Source of the DNA: Antedon bifida
Taxonomy: Eukaryota; Echinodermata; Crinoidea; Comatulida; Antedonidae
Direction of reading: 5' to 3'
Assembly: GCA_963402885.1 (NCBI GenBank)
Contig: OY727095.1
Location: forward strand, 625,001-689,000
DNA length: 64,000 nucleotides
The translations under genes were made by a program, and so were the position numbers. Below, in pieces: positions 56,801 through 64,000 of the stretch (its first letter is position 1; each line of letters opens with the position of its first letter). Under the pieces are notes generated by a model that saw nothing but the letters and a program-made list of their open reading frames with translations, was not told where the DNA came from and did not search any database.

Positions 56801-57730
56801 TCTACTGAATGTAGTAAATATACTTTTAAATACAATATAGAAGCTTTTCAAAGTGAGAAGCTATATCCAATTGGTACACATTTGTCTACATCATTTTTAA
56901 TTCATTTGTTGATTAATGCACCACAACTCAAAATGCTTAAACTAGGTAATTTAGCAGGTGTAACTATGAATGATACTGTTGATGCACTATCAAAGAAAGG
57001 ACTAGTGTTGGAATTAGAGAACCTTGATATCCATTACCAAAATCTCATTGACATCACAGGTTCTTCATTTGGCACATTACTGGCTATTTCACCTAAACTG
57101 AAAACACTTAACATGCACAACTGCAGTCTGTCAGGTGTTATCATAGATGCTATGGTGAGGGAATGTGTCAATAGGAACCTAGTGTTGGAATTAGAGAACT
57201 TTGATATCCATTGGAATACTTTCAGTGACATCACAGGTTCTATATTTGGCACATTACTGGCTATTTCACCTAAACTGAAAACACTTAACATAAGGGACTG
57301 CAGTCTGTCAGGTGTTATCATAGATGCTATGGTGAGGGAATGTGTCAATAGGAACCTAGTGTTGGAATTAGATAATCTTAATATCAGTGGGAATACTCTC
57401 AGTGACATCACAGGTTCTTCATTTGGCACATTACTGGCTATTTGTCCTAAACTGAAAACACTTGACATAAGCAACTGCAGTCTGTCAGGTGTTATCATAG
57501 ATGCTATGGTGAGGGAATGTGTCAATAGAAACCTAGTGTTGGAATTAGATGATCTTGATATCAGGTATAATACTCTCGGTGACATCACAGGTTCTTCCTT
57601 TACCACATTACTGGCTATTTCTCCTAAACTGAAAAAGCTTCATATGCGTGGGTGTAATTTACCTAATGATATAGTGCAGGATATGACTCAACACTTCCAG
57701 AGTATAAATGGTGAATTTTACTATTGGTAA
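38805..57730 (+). CDS. Gene 2: paralogue of gene 1 with longer linker array and 4 LRR units (19 exons)
   Basis: Coding exons: 38826-39342, 39823-40179, 40531-40569, 42583-42981, 43292-43366, 43515-43607, 43900-44019, 50547-50597, 51264-51338, 51545-51634, 52228-52275, 52869-52916, 53039-53137, 53719-53832, 54603-55130, 55486-55536, 55781-55831, 55955-56056, 56454-57730. They join to 4134 nt (1377 aa plus stop), with all 18 introns phase 1. The first exon begins after TTTTGCAG (38797-38804). The ATG at 38799 lies in the acceptor and is not used; ATG 38826 (MANALSDLKENL) aligns with gene 1. Approximate order: death-fold pair 1-172, TRADD-N-like 173-291 and 305-437, linkers 438-708, death-effector pair 709-884, basic exons 885-952, LRR exon 953-1377. 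The intron 44020-50546 was enlarged by a retroelement. Function is inferred as for gene 1. Confidence 0.75.
38826..39342 (+). CDS. Gene 2 exon: N-terminal tandem death-fold pair
   Basis: The exon encodes 172 residues with the same two repeats as gene 1: LFNALEAKGIITTTNVKLL in the first and IWDVVLKLEIDGQLAN in the second. Identity to gene 1 is about half, but the helix spacing and the C-terminal LGQRAKN are kept. The divergence, against nearly unchanged 3' exons, suggests either relaxed or diversifying change here, or conversion at the 3' end. Confidence 0.65.
39823..40179 (+). CDS. Gene 2 exon: TRADD-N-like domain 1
   Basis: The exon encodes 119 residues, phase 1-1. The core KPSLYFYLCTDNQNALEKLL is followed by VADELIEHLTDILKP and ends YKAAVKELKSNG. 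An Asn/Ser-rich stretch (NSNSNSNT) near the start is absent from gene 1. Exon 40531-40569 (14 residues, SSSSGQER) links it to the next domain. Confidence 0.5.
40621..40740. repeat. 50-bp near-perfect inverted repeat
   Basis: Arms 40621-40670 and 40691-40740 are complementary at 49 of 50 positions around a 20-bp spacer. They are flanked by (TA)n and (ATTT)n tracts. It is probably a small foldback or the end of a palindromic repeat. Confidence 0.85.
40935..42142 (+). pseudogene. Truncated non-LTR retrotransposon, reverse transcriptase C-terminal part
   Basis: YVDD (40951-40962, in MYVDDTIIYYS) is the polymerase catalytic box. Stops follow shortly after, then an open stretch 41088-41756 with YMHLGVIIDNTLAWKSHT, LSRFDYCCSVWGS and LHKIQNRALRII, the usual post-catalytic blocks. 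The 3' end is an (AAAT)n tract at 42119-42141. The fragment sits inside the dispersed repeat seen whole at 7890-7990, splitting it at GCTAGTGTTG. The copy is dead. Confidence 0.8.
42583..42981 (+). CDS. Gene 2 exon: TRADD-N-like domain 2
   Basis: The exon encodes 133 residues. The core GCIVLHLVSHDTEALDELW, then MYCNQKLQLQKDLKDILV, the strand LINITINEKDY and the closing helix ALKKLKEFG align with gene 1 exon 12696-13109. The start GVQLLVTL and the acceptor context TTAAGG are also kept. Confidence 0.55.
42991..43157. mobile_element. Short MITE with inverted flanks
   Basis: The core is AAGCTCTGTCTACACTATC ... GATAGTAGCCAGTGCTT around GGGCACATCACAC. Outside the core, AAATAGAAGTACTAGTCTT on the left is exactly inverted on the right. 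The copies at 23343 and 58438 have different flanks. Confidence 0.7.
43292..44019 (+). CDS. Gene 2 linker exons, first set (3 exons)
   Basis: Exons 43292-43366, 43515-43607 and 43900-44019 encode 96 residues. The first two contain LLINIKEEPTSPNSQTG and LFSIKKEPTSLTSQTG, clear repeats of one another with psi-K-x-E followed by Pro. The third is a charged helix (LNQMFDKLKQFTVLKKEYQQ). All are phase 1-1. The retroelement lies in the intron after this set. Confidence 0.7.
44469..45094 (+). mobile_element. TTAA-flanked MITE, AGNCCCCTTCCCT family, copy C
   Basis: 626 bp. Ends AGCCCCCTTCCCT and (complement) AGACCCCTTCCCT; TTAA at 44465-44468 and 45095-45098. It is inserted directly behind the ORF2 stop codon of the retroelement. 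It matches 34954-35568 nearly base for base. Confidence 0.9.
45099..48521 (-). pseudogene. Retroelement ORF2: APE endonuclease and reverse transcriptase, interrupted
   Basis: The frame opens after TAA at 48522-48524 with LHFIHLNARSLVNK, the usual start of the endonuclease domain. SESWLDE, GDFNICTLN and LSDHFLIYC are APE nuclease motifs. NYRPISILPTVSKILEK, VLIDLQKAFDTVDH, HGVPQGSILGPILF and LLYADDS (near 46490-46510) are reverse transcriptase blocks, with both catalytic Asp positions kept. The frame is broken at 46438/45894 by a MITE; without it the two parts join in frame at ...AHKL/STVLAKC. The C-terminal part ends at 45099 (LGISV, TAA). Confidence 0.9.
45894..46438. mobile_element. 545-bp TTAA MITE inside the reverse transcriptase
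   Basis: The TIR AGATGTATTGTCCCTT is at 45894 and its complement ends at 46438. TTAA is duplicated at 45890-45893 and 46439-46442. A 19-bp T tract lies near the right end (46392-46410). The host frame proves the empty site: one TTAA within AAATTAAGTACT. No other copy is seen in the window. Confidence 0.9.
48535..48775. repeat. 16-17 bp minisatellite (GGACAACTACCCCCTTA)n
   Basis: About 14 imperfect copies. The minus strand is G-rich, with repeated GGGGG runs. It separates ORF1 from ORF2 and supplies the last codons and stop of ORF1 as now read, so it probably expanded inside the element. Confidence 0.85.
48733..49374 (-). CDS. Retroelement ORF1 with signal-like N-terminus, 2A peptide and damaged PHD-type finger
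   Basis: 213 codons. Residues 5-17 are hydrophobic (VLIILCLLV), signal-peptide-like. Residues 81-98 read FLMVLIIIAGDVSPNPGP, a 2A-type ribosome-skipping motif (D-V-x-x-N-P-G-P), which would release an N-terminal peptide cotranslationally. A PHD-like zinc finger follows, CSIW (103-106), CTEC (119-122), H127, C130. The second ligand of the first pair is Trp instead of Cys, so this copy is probably non-functional. 2A sequences are known from APE-type retrotransposons of sea urchins and other invertebrates. The C-terminus runs into the minisatellite. Confidence 0.8.
   Translation of the reverse strand: MAAITTNVLIILCLLVRINFTCRPTLNSDIFSTLNPSIYDSWAIQPKIHTDNLNIMSPLWTLYGSSKPYPVCRLNLKNPSFLMVLIIIAGDVSPNPGPIRNPCSIWKKPIAKTHRAMKCTECKCNYHIKCGRINKIVYDKQRNSKVFNQLSNDECISDINIHDEFIADTNNVNETQQDGHTCTEDIYEHLSEEFNVFNKVLGHLPPRQLSPGC
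49081..49131 (-). other. 2A-like ribosome-skipping motif
   Basis: The codons for residues 82-98 of ORF1 end in GDVSPNPGP. The canonical D-x-E-x-N-P-G-P has Ser in place of Glu here. The preceding residues are hydrophobic, as is usual. Skipping would fall between the final Gly and Pro. Confidence 0.8.
50547..53832 (+). CDS. Gene 2 linker exons, second set (7 exons)
   Basis: Exons 50547-50597, 51264-51338, 51545-51634, 52228-52275, 52869-52916, 53039-53137 and 53719-53832 encode 175 residues, all phase 1-1. Types recur: FKRSLIPDPG and QKRSLSPDPG; LLINIKEEPKSPK (as in exon 43292); PISFKEEHGS (as TSIKMEHGS in gene 1); YYEKQLHEEKKPSEKGEY (as exon 15795 of gene 1). The last is a coiled helix (LKMLDQLRQIAVLETQ). 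The order shows that a block of linker exons was duplicated in gene 2. Confidence 0.7.
50665..50850 (+). repeat. (ATT)n tract and 27-bp triple repeat
   Basis: The (ATT)n tract at 50665-50683 followed by TATTGCCAAAAACCAG looks like a retroelement 3' end. At 50767-50848 the unit AAGAGTTCAGGTTCCGTACT + CCCAGAC is present about three times. Confidence 0.6.
50915..50960 (+). pseudogene. Decayed gene 2 linker exon (acceptor lost)
   Basis: CATCAAAACAATTCAGAAGT up to the intact donor (CTCAAAG followed by GTATGT) matches gene 1 exon 15408-15455. The acceptor AG has become AA (GTGTATAATG), and the exon is 2 bp short (46 against 48), so it would shift the frame. Skipping it leaves the phase-1 frame intact. 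Confidence 0.7.
51699..51872. mobile_element. Short MITE, about 174 bp
   Basis: CTTAATTTACATAGACGAGC on the left is mirrored by GCTTGTCTGGGTAAATTGG on the right, sharing the inner GCGGTAA/TTACCGC. It lies in a gene 2 intron. Confidence 0.6.
52391..52725. mobile_element. 335-bp MITE with about 85-bp inverted ends
   Basis: TTTAGAACAGTGACGTTTCA on the left against TGAAACGTCGCTGTTCTAAA on the right. The arms extend from TTTTAAAAAGGTATCAATC to GGTTGTATCATCAGGCC. It lies in the intron after linker exon 52228-52275 and has no counterpart in gene 1. Confidence 0.8.
54603..55130 (+). CDS. Gene 2 exon: second tandem death-effector pair
   Basis: The exon encodes 176 residues, the same length as gene 1 exon 17637-18164 and about 88% identical by eye. 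DLLEFLIESNHLTSKDL and INDLEKRQIISEGKM mark the two repeats. The start differs (GIRHLNFTYIKEEF against EIQDDMFAYVKEEF). The long open frame continues past the donor at 55131 only by chance. Confidence 0.7.
55486..56056 (+). CDS. Gene 2 basic exons and helix exon
   Basis: Exons 55486-55536, 55781-55831 and 55955-56056 are nearly identical to those of gene 1 (KAKKPRKSRK, KAKKPRKSKK, LRDYVREMFVEKK). The first two are putative nuclear-localisation clusters repeated by exon duplication. Confidence 0.65.
56454..57730 (+). CDS. Gene 2 last exon: leucine-rich repeat domain, 4 full units
   Basis: The exon encodes 425 residues. LRR units start at about 57001, 57178, 57355 and 57532, exactly 177 bp (59 aa) apart. 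The GVIIDAMVRECVNRNLVLEL junctions are almost identical between units, a sign of recent homogenisation. Variation is concentrated at the strand positions after LDI/LNI and LNM (HYQN, HWNT, SGNT, RYNT), which are usual ligand-contact places in LRRs. A five- to six-residue insertion (near KHRKWWE) in the helical region also separates it from gene 1. Confidence 0.75.
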
Positions 57731-58435
57731 CTGCTATACAGTAGTTATTAAAGTGCAGCTTAATTTGACATTCATTACAACTGCATGATACATGTACTAC
57801 AGGCACTTGTTTGTTATCATAATCTTTGGTAATATAAATGTAAATTAAATCATGGTGAATATTGTATTTTAATACATGTCATATTATATATAAAATTGTT
57901 TATTTAATATTTGTAAACAATATATTATGTTTAAAATTCAACATTACCTTGGATTTAGTATATTAGTATCTTAAGACAATTGCTAATGCAACCTAATATA
58001 CTGCAAACATAGAATATCATTTGTAATATGTCAGAATTAAGATTTTGATACAGTCTATTTTGATATGCCAGTATTTTTATAATTTGATGAGTCATCTTGA
58101 ATTTAATTGTAAGACATATTACGCCAAATTTTGTTTAAAATTGTTAGTTTCACAGGATTTGAATGTTGCTATGAGGGGCTTTTCATCGTGATCATAATTC
58201 TTCAACTATTTTCTCAATTTTTATTCACTGAAAACTGTACAACCATTTAGTTTTTTAAATAGTTCTTTCCTTTTCTTGTGAATTATGTTTATTATACCTC
58301 CATGGTTTATCTATGTATACAAATAAATGACAGGTAAACAATATTTAATTGTTTCTAATTTTTATCTTTATAAATAAATCTACATTCACACCAGAACAGA
58401 AGATGGCGCTGTTCATTTATTTTTATAATTTTCCA
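57731..58435 (+). other. Gene 2 3' UTR and conserved flank
   Basis: Nearly identical to 22638-23340. Candidate AATAAA at 58322-58327. Confidence 0.6.
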
Positions 58436-58437
58436 TG

Positions 58438-58566
58438 AAGTCTGCACCATCAAACTTTATGTGACAAAATGTGATGTGCCCATATATGGCATATATCACT
58501 ACCATATTTGGGCACATCACACTTTTTTTGTCAAACTAGTTTGATAGTGTAGACAGAGCTTCATGG
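58438..58566. mobile_element. Short MITE, complete copy at the 3' end of gene 2
   Basis: Right arm GATAGTGTAGACAGAGCTT is complete. The flank ATAATTTTCCATGAAG is inverted on the other side (CTTCATGGAAAATTAT). It is the same element that is cut off after gene 1. Confidence 0.75.
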
Positions 58567-58594
58567 AAAATTATATAAATTTGTTGTAAATTTG

Positions 58595-60310
58595 TGTATG
58601 TAGTACAGTGATTGTTACTGTGCATTTTCAGTCAATAGCATATACTTGTGTTAATTGGGGCAGGGGGGTTGTAAATGAAGTACAGTGGTTGTTACTGTGC
58701 ATTTTCAGTCAATAGCATATACTTGTGTTAATTGGGGCAGGGGGGTTGTAAATGAAGTACAGTGGTTGTTACTGTGCATTTTCAGTCAATAGCATACTTG
58801 TGTTAATTGGGGCAGGGGGTTGTAAATGAAGTACAGTGATTGTTACTGTGCATTTTCAGTCAATAGCATATACTTGTGTTAATTGGGGCAGGGGGGTTGT
58901 AAATGAAGTACAGTGGTTGTTACTGTGCATTTTCAGTCAATAGCATATACTTGTGTTAATTGGGGCAGGGGGTTGTAAATGAAGTACAGTGGTTGTTACT
59001 GTGCATTTTCAGTCAATAGCATACTTGTGTTAATTGGGGCAGGGGGTTGTAAATGAAGTACAGTGATTGTTACTGTGCATTTTCAGTCAATAGCATATAC
59101 TTGTGTTAATTGGGGCAGGGGGGTTGTAAATGAAGTACAGTGGTTGTTACTGTACATTTTCAGTCAATAGCATACTTGTGTTAATTGGGGCAGGGGGTTG
59201 CAAATGAAGTACAGTGATTGTTACTGTGCATTTTCAGTCAATAGCATATACTTGTGTTAATTGGGGCAGGGGGTTGTAAATGAAGTACAGTGGTTGTTAC
59301 TGTACATTTTCAGTCAATAGCATACTTGTGTTAATTGGGGCAGGGGGGTTGTAAATGAAGTACAGTGATTGTTACTGTGCATTTTCAGTCAATAGCATAT
59401 ACTTGTGTTAATTGGGGCAGGGGGTTGTAAATGAAGTACAGTGGTTGTTACTGTGCATTTTCAGTCAATAGCATACTTGTGTTAATTGGGGCAGGGGGGT
59501 TGTAAATGAAGTACAGTGGTTGTTACTGTGCATTTTCAGTCAATAGCATATACTTGTGTTAATTGGGGCAGGGGGTTGTAAATGAAGTACAGTGATTGTT
59601 ACTGTGCATTTTCAGTCAATAGCATATACTTGTGTTAATTGGGGCAGGGGGGTTGTAAATGAAGTACAGTGGTTGTTACTGTGCATTTTCAGTCAATAGC
59701 ATATACTTGTGTTAATTGGGGCAGGGGGTTGTAAATGAAGTACAGTGGTTGTTACTGTGCATTTTCAGTCAATAGCATACTTGTGTTAATTGGGGCAGGG
59801 GGTTGTAAATGAAGTACAGTGGTTGACTGTGCATTTTCAGTCAATAGCATATACTTGTGTTAATTGGGGCAGGGGGGTTGTAAATGAAGTACAGTGATTG
59901 TTACTGTGCATTTTCAGTCAATAGCATATACTTGTGTTAATTGGGGCAGGGGGGTTGTAAATGTAGTACAGTGATTGTTACTGTACATTTTCAGTCAATA
60001 GCATATACTTGTGTTAATTGGGGCAGGGGGGTTGTAAATGAAGTACAGTGATTGTTACTGTACATTTTCAGTCAATAGCATATACTTGTGTTAATTGGGG
60101 CAGGGAGGTTGTAAATGAAGTATAGTGGTTGTTACTGTGCATTTTCAGTCAATAGCATATACTTGTGTTAATTGGGGCAGGGAGGTTGTAAATGAAGTAT
60201 AGTGGTTGTTACTGTGCATTTTCAGTCAATAGCATATACTTGTGTTAATTGGGGCAGGGGGGTTGTAAATGTAGTACAGTGGTTGTTACTGTGCATTTTC
60301 AGTCAACATA
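58595..60310 (+). repeat. 77-bp satellite, about 23 copies
   Basis: The unit contains GTACAGTGGTTGTTACTG, CAGTCAATAGCATA and TTGGGGCAGGGGG. Copies vary by presence of a 2-bp TA step (GCATATACTTG or GCATACTTG), by G-run length, and by A/G in CAGTGATTG or CAGTGGTTG. Variants alternate in runs, suggesting multi-unit amplification. No spacers are present, so it is not a CRISPR array. Confidence 0.95.
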
Positions 60311-61111
60311 TACTTCTCAGTAAAAAGGGCTTCTCTGGTATTTGTTTGTACATTCCAGTTAAAACAAAATAGTACTATAAATAAAATGGAGCACCTTGGT
60401 TTTCACTATGTATATTTTCAGAATGTAATATATAAATGTATATATGAATATGAAATAAATACATATTTATCTTTTATTATTAATTAGTCCTTTCTGTAGT
60501 ATTTTTAATTATAAACAACATCTAATTTTGGGATTTATTTTTTATTTTGTGTGAAGGGGTGCATTTCGGCTGCAGTTCATTTCAGCCGCCATAATAAACA
60601 CATCCCTCTGGGTAAAAATAGTGAGTAAAGACGATGCTTAGCCACCCTAACCCTTGTACCCAATAAAGATGTAGGAAGTTGTGAATTTAAGAGTTCATAT
60701 ACTGGTGGCCGAAATAATCAGATCTCAAATTTTTTTGAACAAATTCTAGAAATACCCACAGTAGGCATACTGATTTAAAATTCTTAAGCTTTTCTATTAA
60801 ATACATGGAAAAAATGTGCGAATCTATTTTTGTATAAACTGATTTCGTAAACATTCATGAAATTACTGAACTAAAAAAACTGAATGAAGAAATAATACCA
60901 CAACCCAAATGTAAAAAGTTTTATGAAGGAACAAATAATATTAATGAAATGATTTCTGCGTTATCTTTGGTTATGTTTTGGTTGGATGGACATTTTACTG
61001 TACCCTAGTTTGAGAGAGAAAGACCTTGTAATAGGCCTCCTGTATTATTTACATAAACATGATTGTAAAATACAAAACAATACAGAACTTAAAATCTATT
61101 GTAATTTTATT
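60311..61111. other. Spacer with no recognised gene
   Basis: AT-rich sequence. A short phrase TTTCGGCTGCAGTTCATTTC (60566-60585) stands in it without context. Nothing else is seen. Confidence 0.5.
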
Positions 61112-62690
61112 AGGTGATCATTTAGAATAAAATGATCACCTATTGTTATTGTATAAAATCTTTATTGTTTTTTTCTTTCTTTTTATTGTTTCTGTACACT
61201 ATTTTGTGTAACAATTATCTCAAAAAGTTTAATGTCAATGATTACAAAAATTTCAGAATATCTTTCAAATAATATAACTTAATCCTAATAAGCTTTCCAG
61301 CGTGATCACTCATCCGTGACGACATTTATACGCCATTTTGCGAAATCACATTATCAATCATATCTCCATAATTCATTATCACATATTAATGAAATTCACT
61401 ACACGTAAACTTCAGATCAAGGGTAAAAATATTAGCAAATAAAAACGCACGCGCACGTAGGTTCATGCGCGTGATATCGCGCGTTAAAAATTTAAAACGC
61501 TCAAAATTAAGTTTTGATCAATTTAGAGCATGAATTAGGCCATTTGCGTGTTTTAAAAAATTACTGCGCAAAAATGCGTTTTTGCGCGCGCGATACTTAA
61601 AAAGCGTAAAAAATATAATTTTTTTTTACAAATCTCATTCTACTCACCATCCTTAGTACATTCACCAAATATGAGTCAGTTCCGACTTAAAATAACGCTA
61701 TACGAGCACGTTAAAAATGACAAAATGCGCACATTAATTTTACAAAAGTTCTGAAAATGGTGAAAAATAGGTCTTTTTTAAAATGAAAATAATTCTTCAG
61801 AATGCAAGATGACCCCCGATTTTTTTAACTTATTCTGGAAGCCATTGAGTTGTAGATATGAATTCATGTACACATTTTACGTACAAAATGTTTTGACGTC
61901 ATCAAATGGCCACTTGAATTTAAAAATTAGGATTTGTTATCTTTTTGTGTAGATTATCACATTCGACAGAGCGCATCTTGGTTATGTGTGCTCGAATTTC
62001 GCACAACTTTCAGTATGTGCTTGCTTAATTAATTATCTTTATCATGAGTTGACACTATCTTCATTTTAATGACGTCATCACGCGTAAAAACTTGAATAAC
62101 GTAGGCCGTGTAATTTCACCTTCGCAGTAAATTTGAATATCTTACAGCTCTTCAGAATTGAAGGTTACCTTGATGATTATAATTTATTATGAAAGCTGAT
62201 GAAATGTAGATATTAATTCATATAAAAATTAAGCCTATCGGATGTTGTGACGTTAACATATGGCCAGTTGAAGTGAAAAATTAGTTTTTTCATATTTTTC
62301 GTCAAAGTTATACACAATTCAAAGAGCGCGCACAGCGCTTCTACGTGCCAAATTTTTTTCCAAATCTTATATTTTTTTGCTCAATTAATTATCTTTCGAA
62401 ATCGTCATCTTAAAGTTTAGTTTGATAACGTCATCATGCCAAAAAATTAGAACATGTGTGTCCCGTAATTTCACCTATGCTACACTGTATATAGATATAC
62501 AGTATATACTGTACATATTGTATATGGCATATAGGCACAACTCAGCACTATAAGCATATAATAGGATGGCATACATCAACATTTTCCGATCGTATGTTAA
62601 CGTACATGCATGTTTAAAAAAAATTAATTTCAGTAAAATGATAAAAATGATCACCTATAATTCGTCAAAGTGACGAATTAAATTCTAGTT
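61112..62690 (-). mobile_element. Hairpin-ended element, copy 3 (reverse)
   Basis: The left end is a 12-bp-stem hairpin with arm AGGTGATCATTT (61112-61141). The right end has AAAATGATCACCT (62645-62656), then a 9-bp hairpin with arm AATTCGTCA (62659-62679), then AAATTCTAGTT ending 62690, the complement of the common AACTAGA start. The interior is CG-rich and non-coding, with fragments like those in copy 1 (ATGACGTCATC words). Confidence 0.65.
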
Positions 62691-62699
62691 AATCTTTTA

Positions 62700-63150
62700 T
62701 TTTTTGACAGAATTATTTACTATGATGATTTAAAAAAGTGGATATTTTGGCCATTTTTTAAAAATTCCCTGTACTGTAGTACAGGGAAATTTTAGAAAAA
62801 TGGCCAAATTTCGACCCTTTTATTTTTTGACATAACTACAGTAGGTACTATGGCTCTATAAGATGATGATAACACAATATATGCGCATATATGGCAATAT
62901 TATTTCATAATTATTGAATTTTAAAAGGTGGATATTTTGGCAATTTTTCGAAAAAAATCCCTGTACTATTAGTACAGGAATTTTTTTCTTAATTTTCGAA
63001 AAATGGCAAAATTTCGACCCTTTTATTTTTTTGACATAACTAGTTACTATGGCTCTATAAGATGATGATAACACAATATATGCGCATTTATGGCAATATT
63101 TTCACATAATTATGATATTTTAAAAAGTGAAAATTTTGGCCATTTTTTAC
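62700..63150 (+). repeat. Direct repeat of about 200 bp, each with a hairpin
   Basis: The units begin GTGGATATTTTGG (62740 and 62930) and AGTGAAAATTTTGG (63125). Each of the first two carries a palindrome around CCCTGTACT ... AGTACAGG and ends GCTCTATAAGATGATGATAA. The minus-strand open frame over the second unit is not supported as a gene. Confidence 0.75.
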
Positions 63151-64000
63151 GGACAATTGTCAAATATAGAATAGACTAGCTGCGATGTTCATGTTTGCTG
63201 AGCTTTTCGATTAGTATTAGTGCTCACGAATGCGTCATAGTTAATTTGCTGAGCTCTGGTTTCGTAATTTATTCGCTTCGCATAAAGTAGAAACAATTCG
63301 AACTAACAATCACAGAAGCGAAAAGTTCAAGGAACTAGAACTTTATTTGTCGCAGAGAGTGATTTGGAAGATTCATACAAACAAATTTTTTCCAGTGGAA
63401 AATCGGCTTAAGTTAGATTAGCTATTGGTATGAAAATATATAAATAAATAAATTTGTAATGTAACTTTTTCATTACCAAATAAAATTGAAAGGTAAAGGT
63501 GTATTCAACAACCATTCACATACAGTCAGCTTGCTTCATCTGAAGTTTCCTACAAATTATATGTTTTTTATCTAATATGCTTATAATTAATAATAATATT
63601 TATTGGCCAACAGTTGGAGAATTTTAAATTTGTGTTCACTGATTTGTAGGTCACTTTTACGTTTACAAAAATAAAGCACTTGATTTATATATGTGTATAG
63701 CCTTGGGTAACATATCATTGATGAGTAACTGATGACAGTAAGTATAAGTTACAGACAGGTGTGATACCCAATGTAATACATGTACATGACAAGAATTACA
63801 CACATATAAGATCATCAAAAGATAAAATGAAAAACATAAATTAAAATAAAAAAAAAAACCCAAAAATAACAAACATAAACTTTAATATTAAAAAACTAAA
63901 ACTTAAATAATATTAATTACGACACAAATGCTAATGTTTAAAAAACAACAGACAAAATTACGATAAAATAACCAAAAATTTCCTGTAAAATTTGGTATAC
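63151..64000. other. Window end, possible retroelement 3' tail
   Basis: No gene is recognised. At 63588-63610 TAATAATATTTATTGGCCAAC resembles the (ATT)n-TTTATT-GCC start of the reverse-strand retroelement tails at 11036 and 50665, so 63590-63950 may be a 3' fragment. This is weak evidence. Confidence 0.35.

Noticed and set aside
57034..57606. 190-codon minus-strand frame (also 22202-22513)
   Set aside because: It is antisense to the LRR units of the last exons; the repeat periodicity of 177 bp keeps the opposite frame open.
58595..60310. Possible CRISPR-like array
   Set aside because: The units are contiguous with no unique spacers, and the genome is animal.

Overview
The window is AT-rich nuclear DNA from an animal. 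It has many introns with ordinary GT...AG ends, many terminal-inverted-repeat (TIR) elements and several non-LTR retrotransposon fragments. Death-effector-like domains next to echinoderm-NLR-style leucine-rich repeats, plus a CR1-type retroelement carrying a 2A peptide, point to a marine invertebrate deuterostome. An echinoderm is my best guess; the class cannot be decided from the sequence.

Two paralogous plus-strand genes in tandem dominate the window. Gene 1 (coding 9195-22637, 14 exons found, 1201 aa) and gene 2 (coding 38826-57730, 19 exons found, 1377 aa) share one architecture. In order this is a tandem pair of death-fold domains, an alpha/beta domain resembling the TRADD N-terminal domain, a short spacer, a second such domain, and an array of tiny linker exons rich in psi-K-x-E motifs. 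After the array come a second tandem death-effector pair, two or three small lysine/arginine-rich exons, and a C-terminal exon with 59-residue leucine-rich units (3 in gene 1, 4 in gene 2). Every internal intron in both models is phase 1, so exons can be lost, gained or skipped without a frameshift. No NACHT or caspase domain is visible. A role in death-fold signalling or immune sensing is inferred, not shown.

Layout: 1-8900 is the 5' flank of gene 1. Most of it is repeated as the 5' flank of gene 2 at about 25060-32410, so the locus is a tandem segmental duplication, with one stretch inverted in the second copy. The copies differ by clean insertions, which gives empty sites for several elements. 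Between gene 1 and gene 2, 32565-38710 is a nest of inverted repeats and TIR elements. The introns of both genes hold further insertions. The largest, 44215 to about 49990, is a broken CR1-like retroelement on the minus strand with its own nested TIR elements. Downstream of gene 2 lie a 77-bp satellite (58595-60310), a hairpin-ended element (61112-62690) and a short tandem hairpin repeat.

The early exons of the two genes are only about half identical in protein sequence. The second death-effector exon, the basic exons, the LRR exon, the 3' UTR and the upstream flanks are about 88-98% identical (estimates by eye). The duplication is therefore a mosaic, best explained by gene conversion or by repeated unequal exchange. 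All functions here are read from sequence pattern only; no database search was run.
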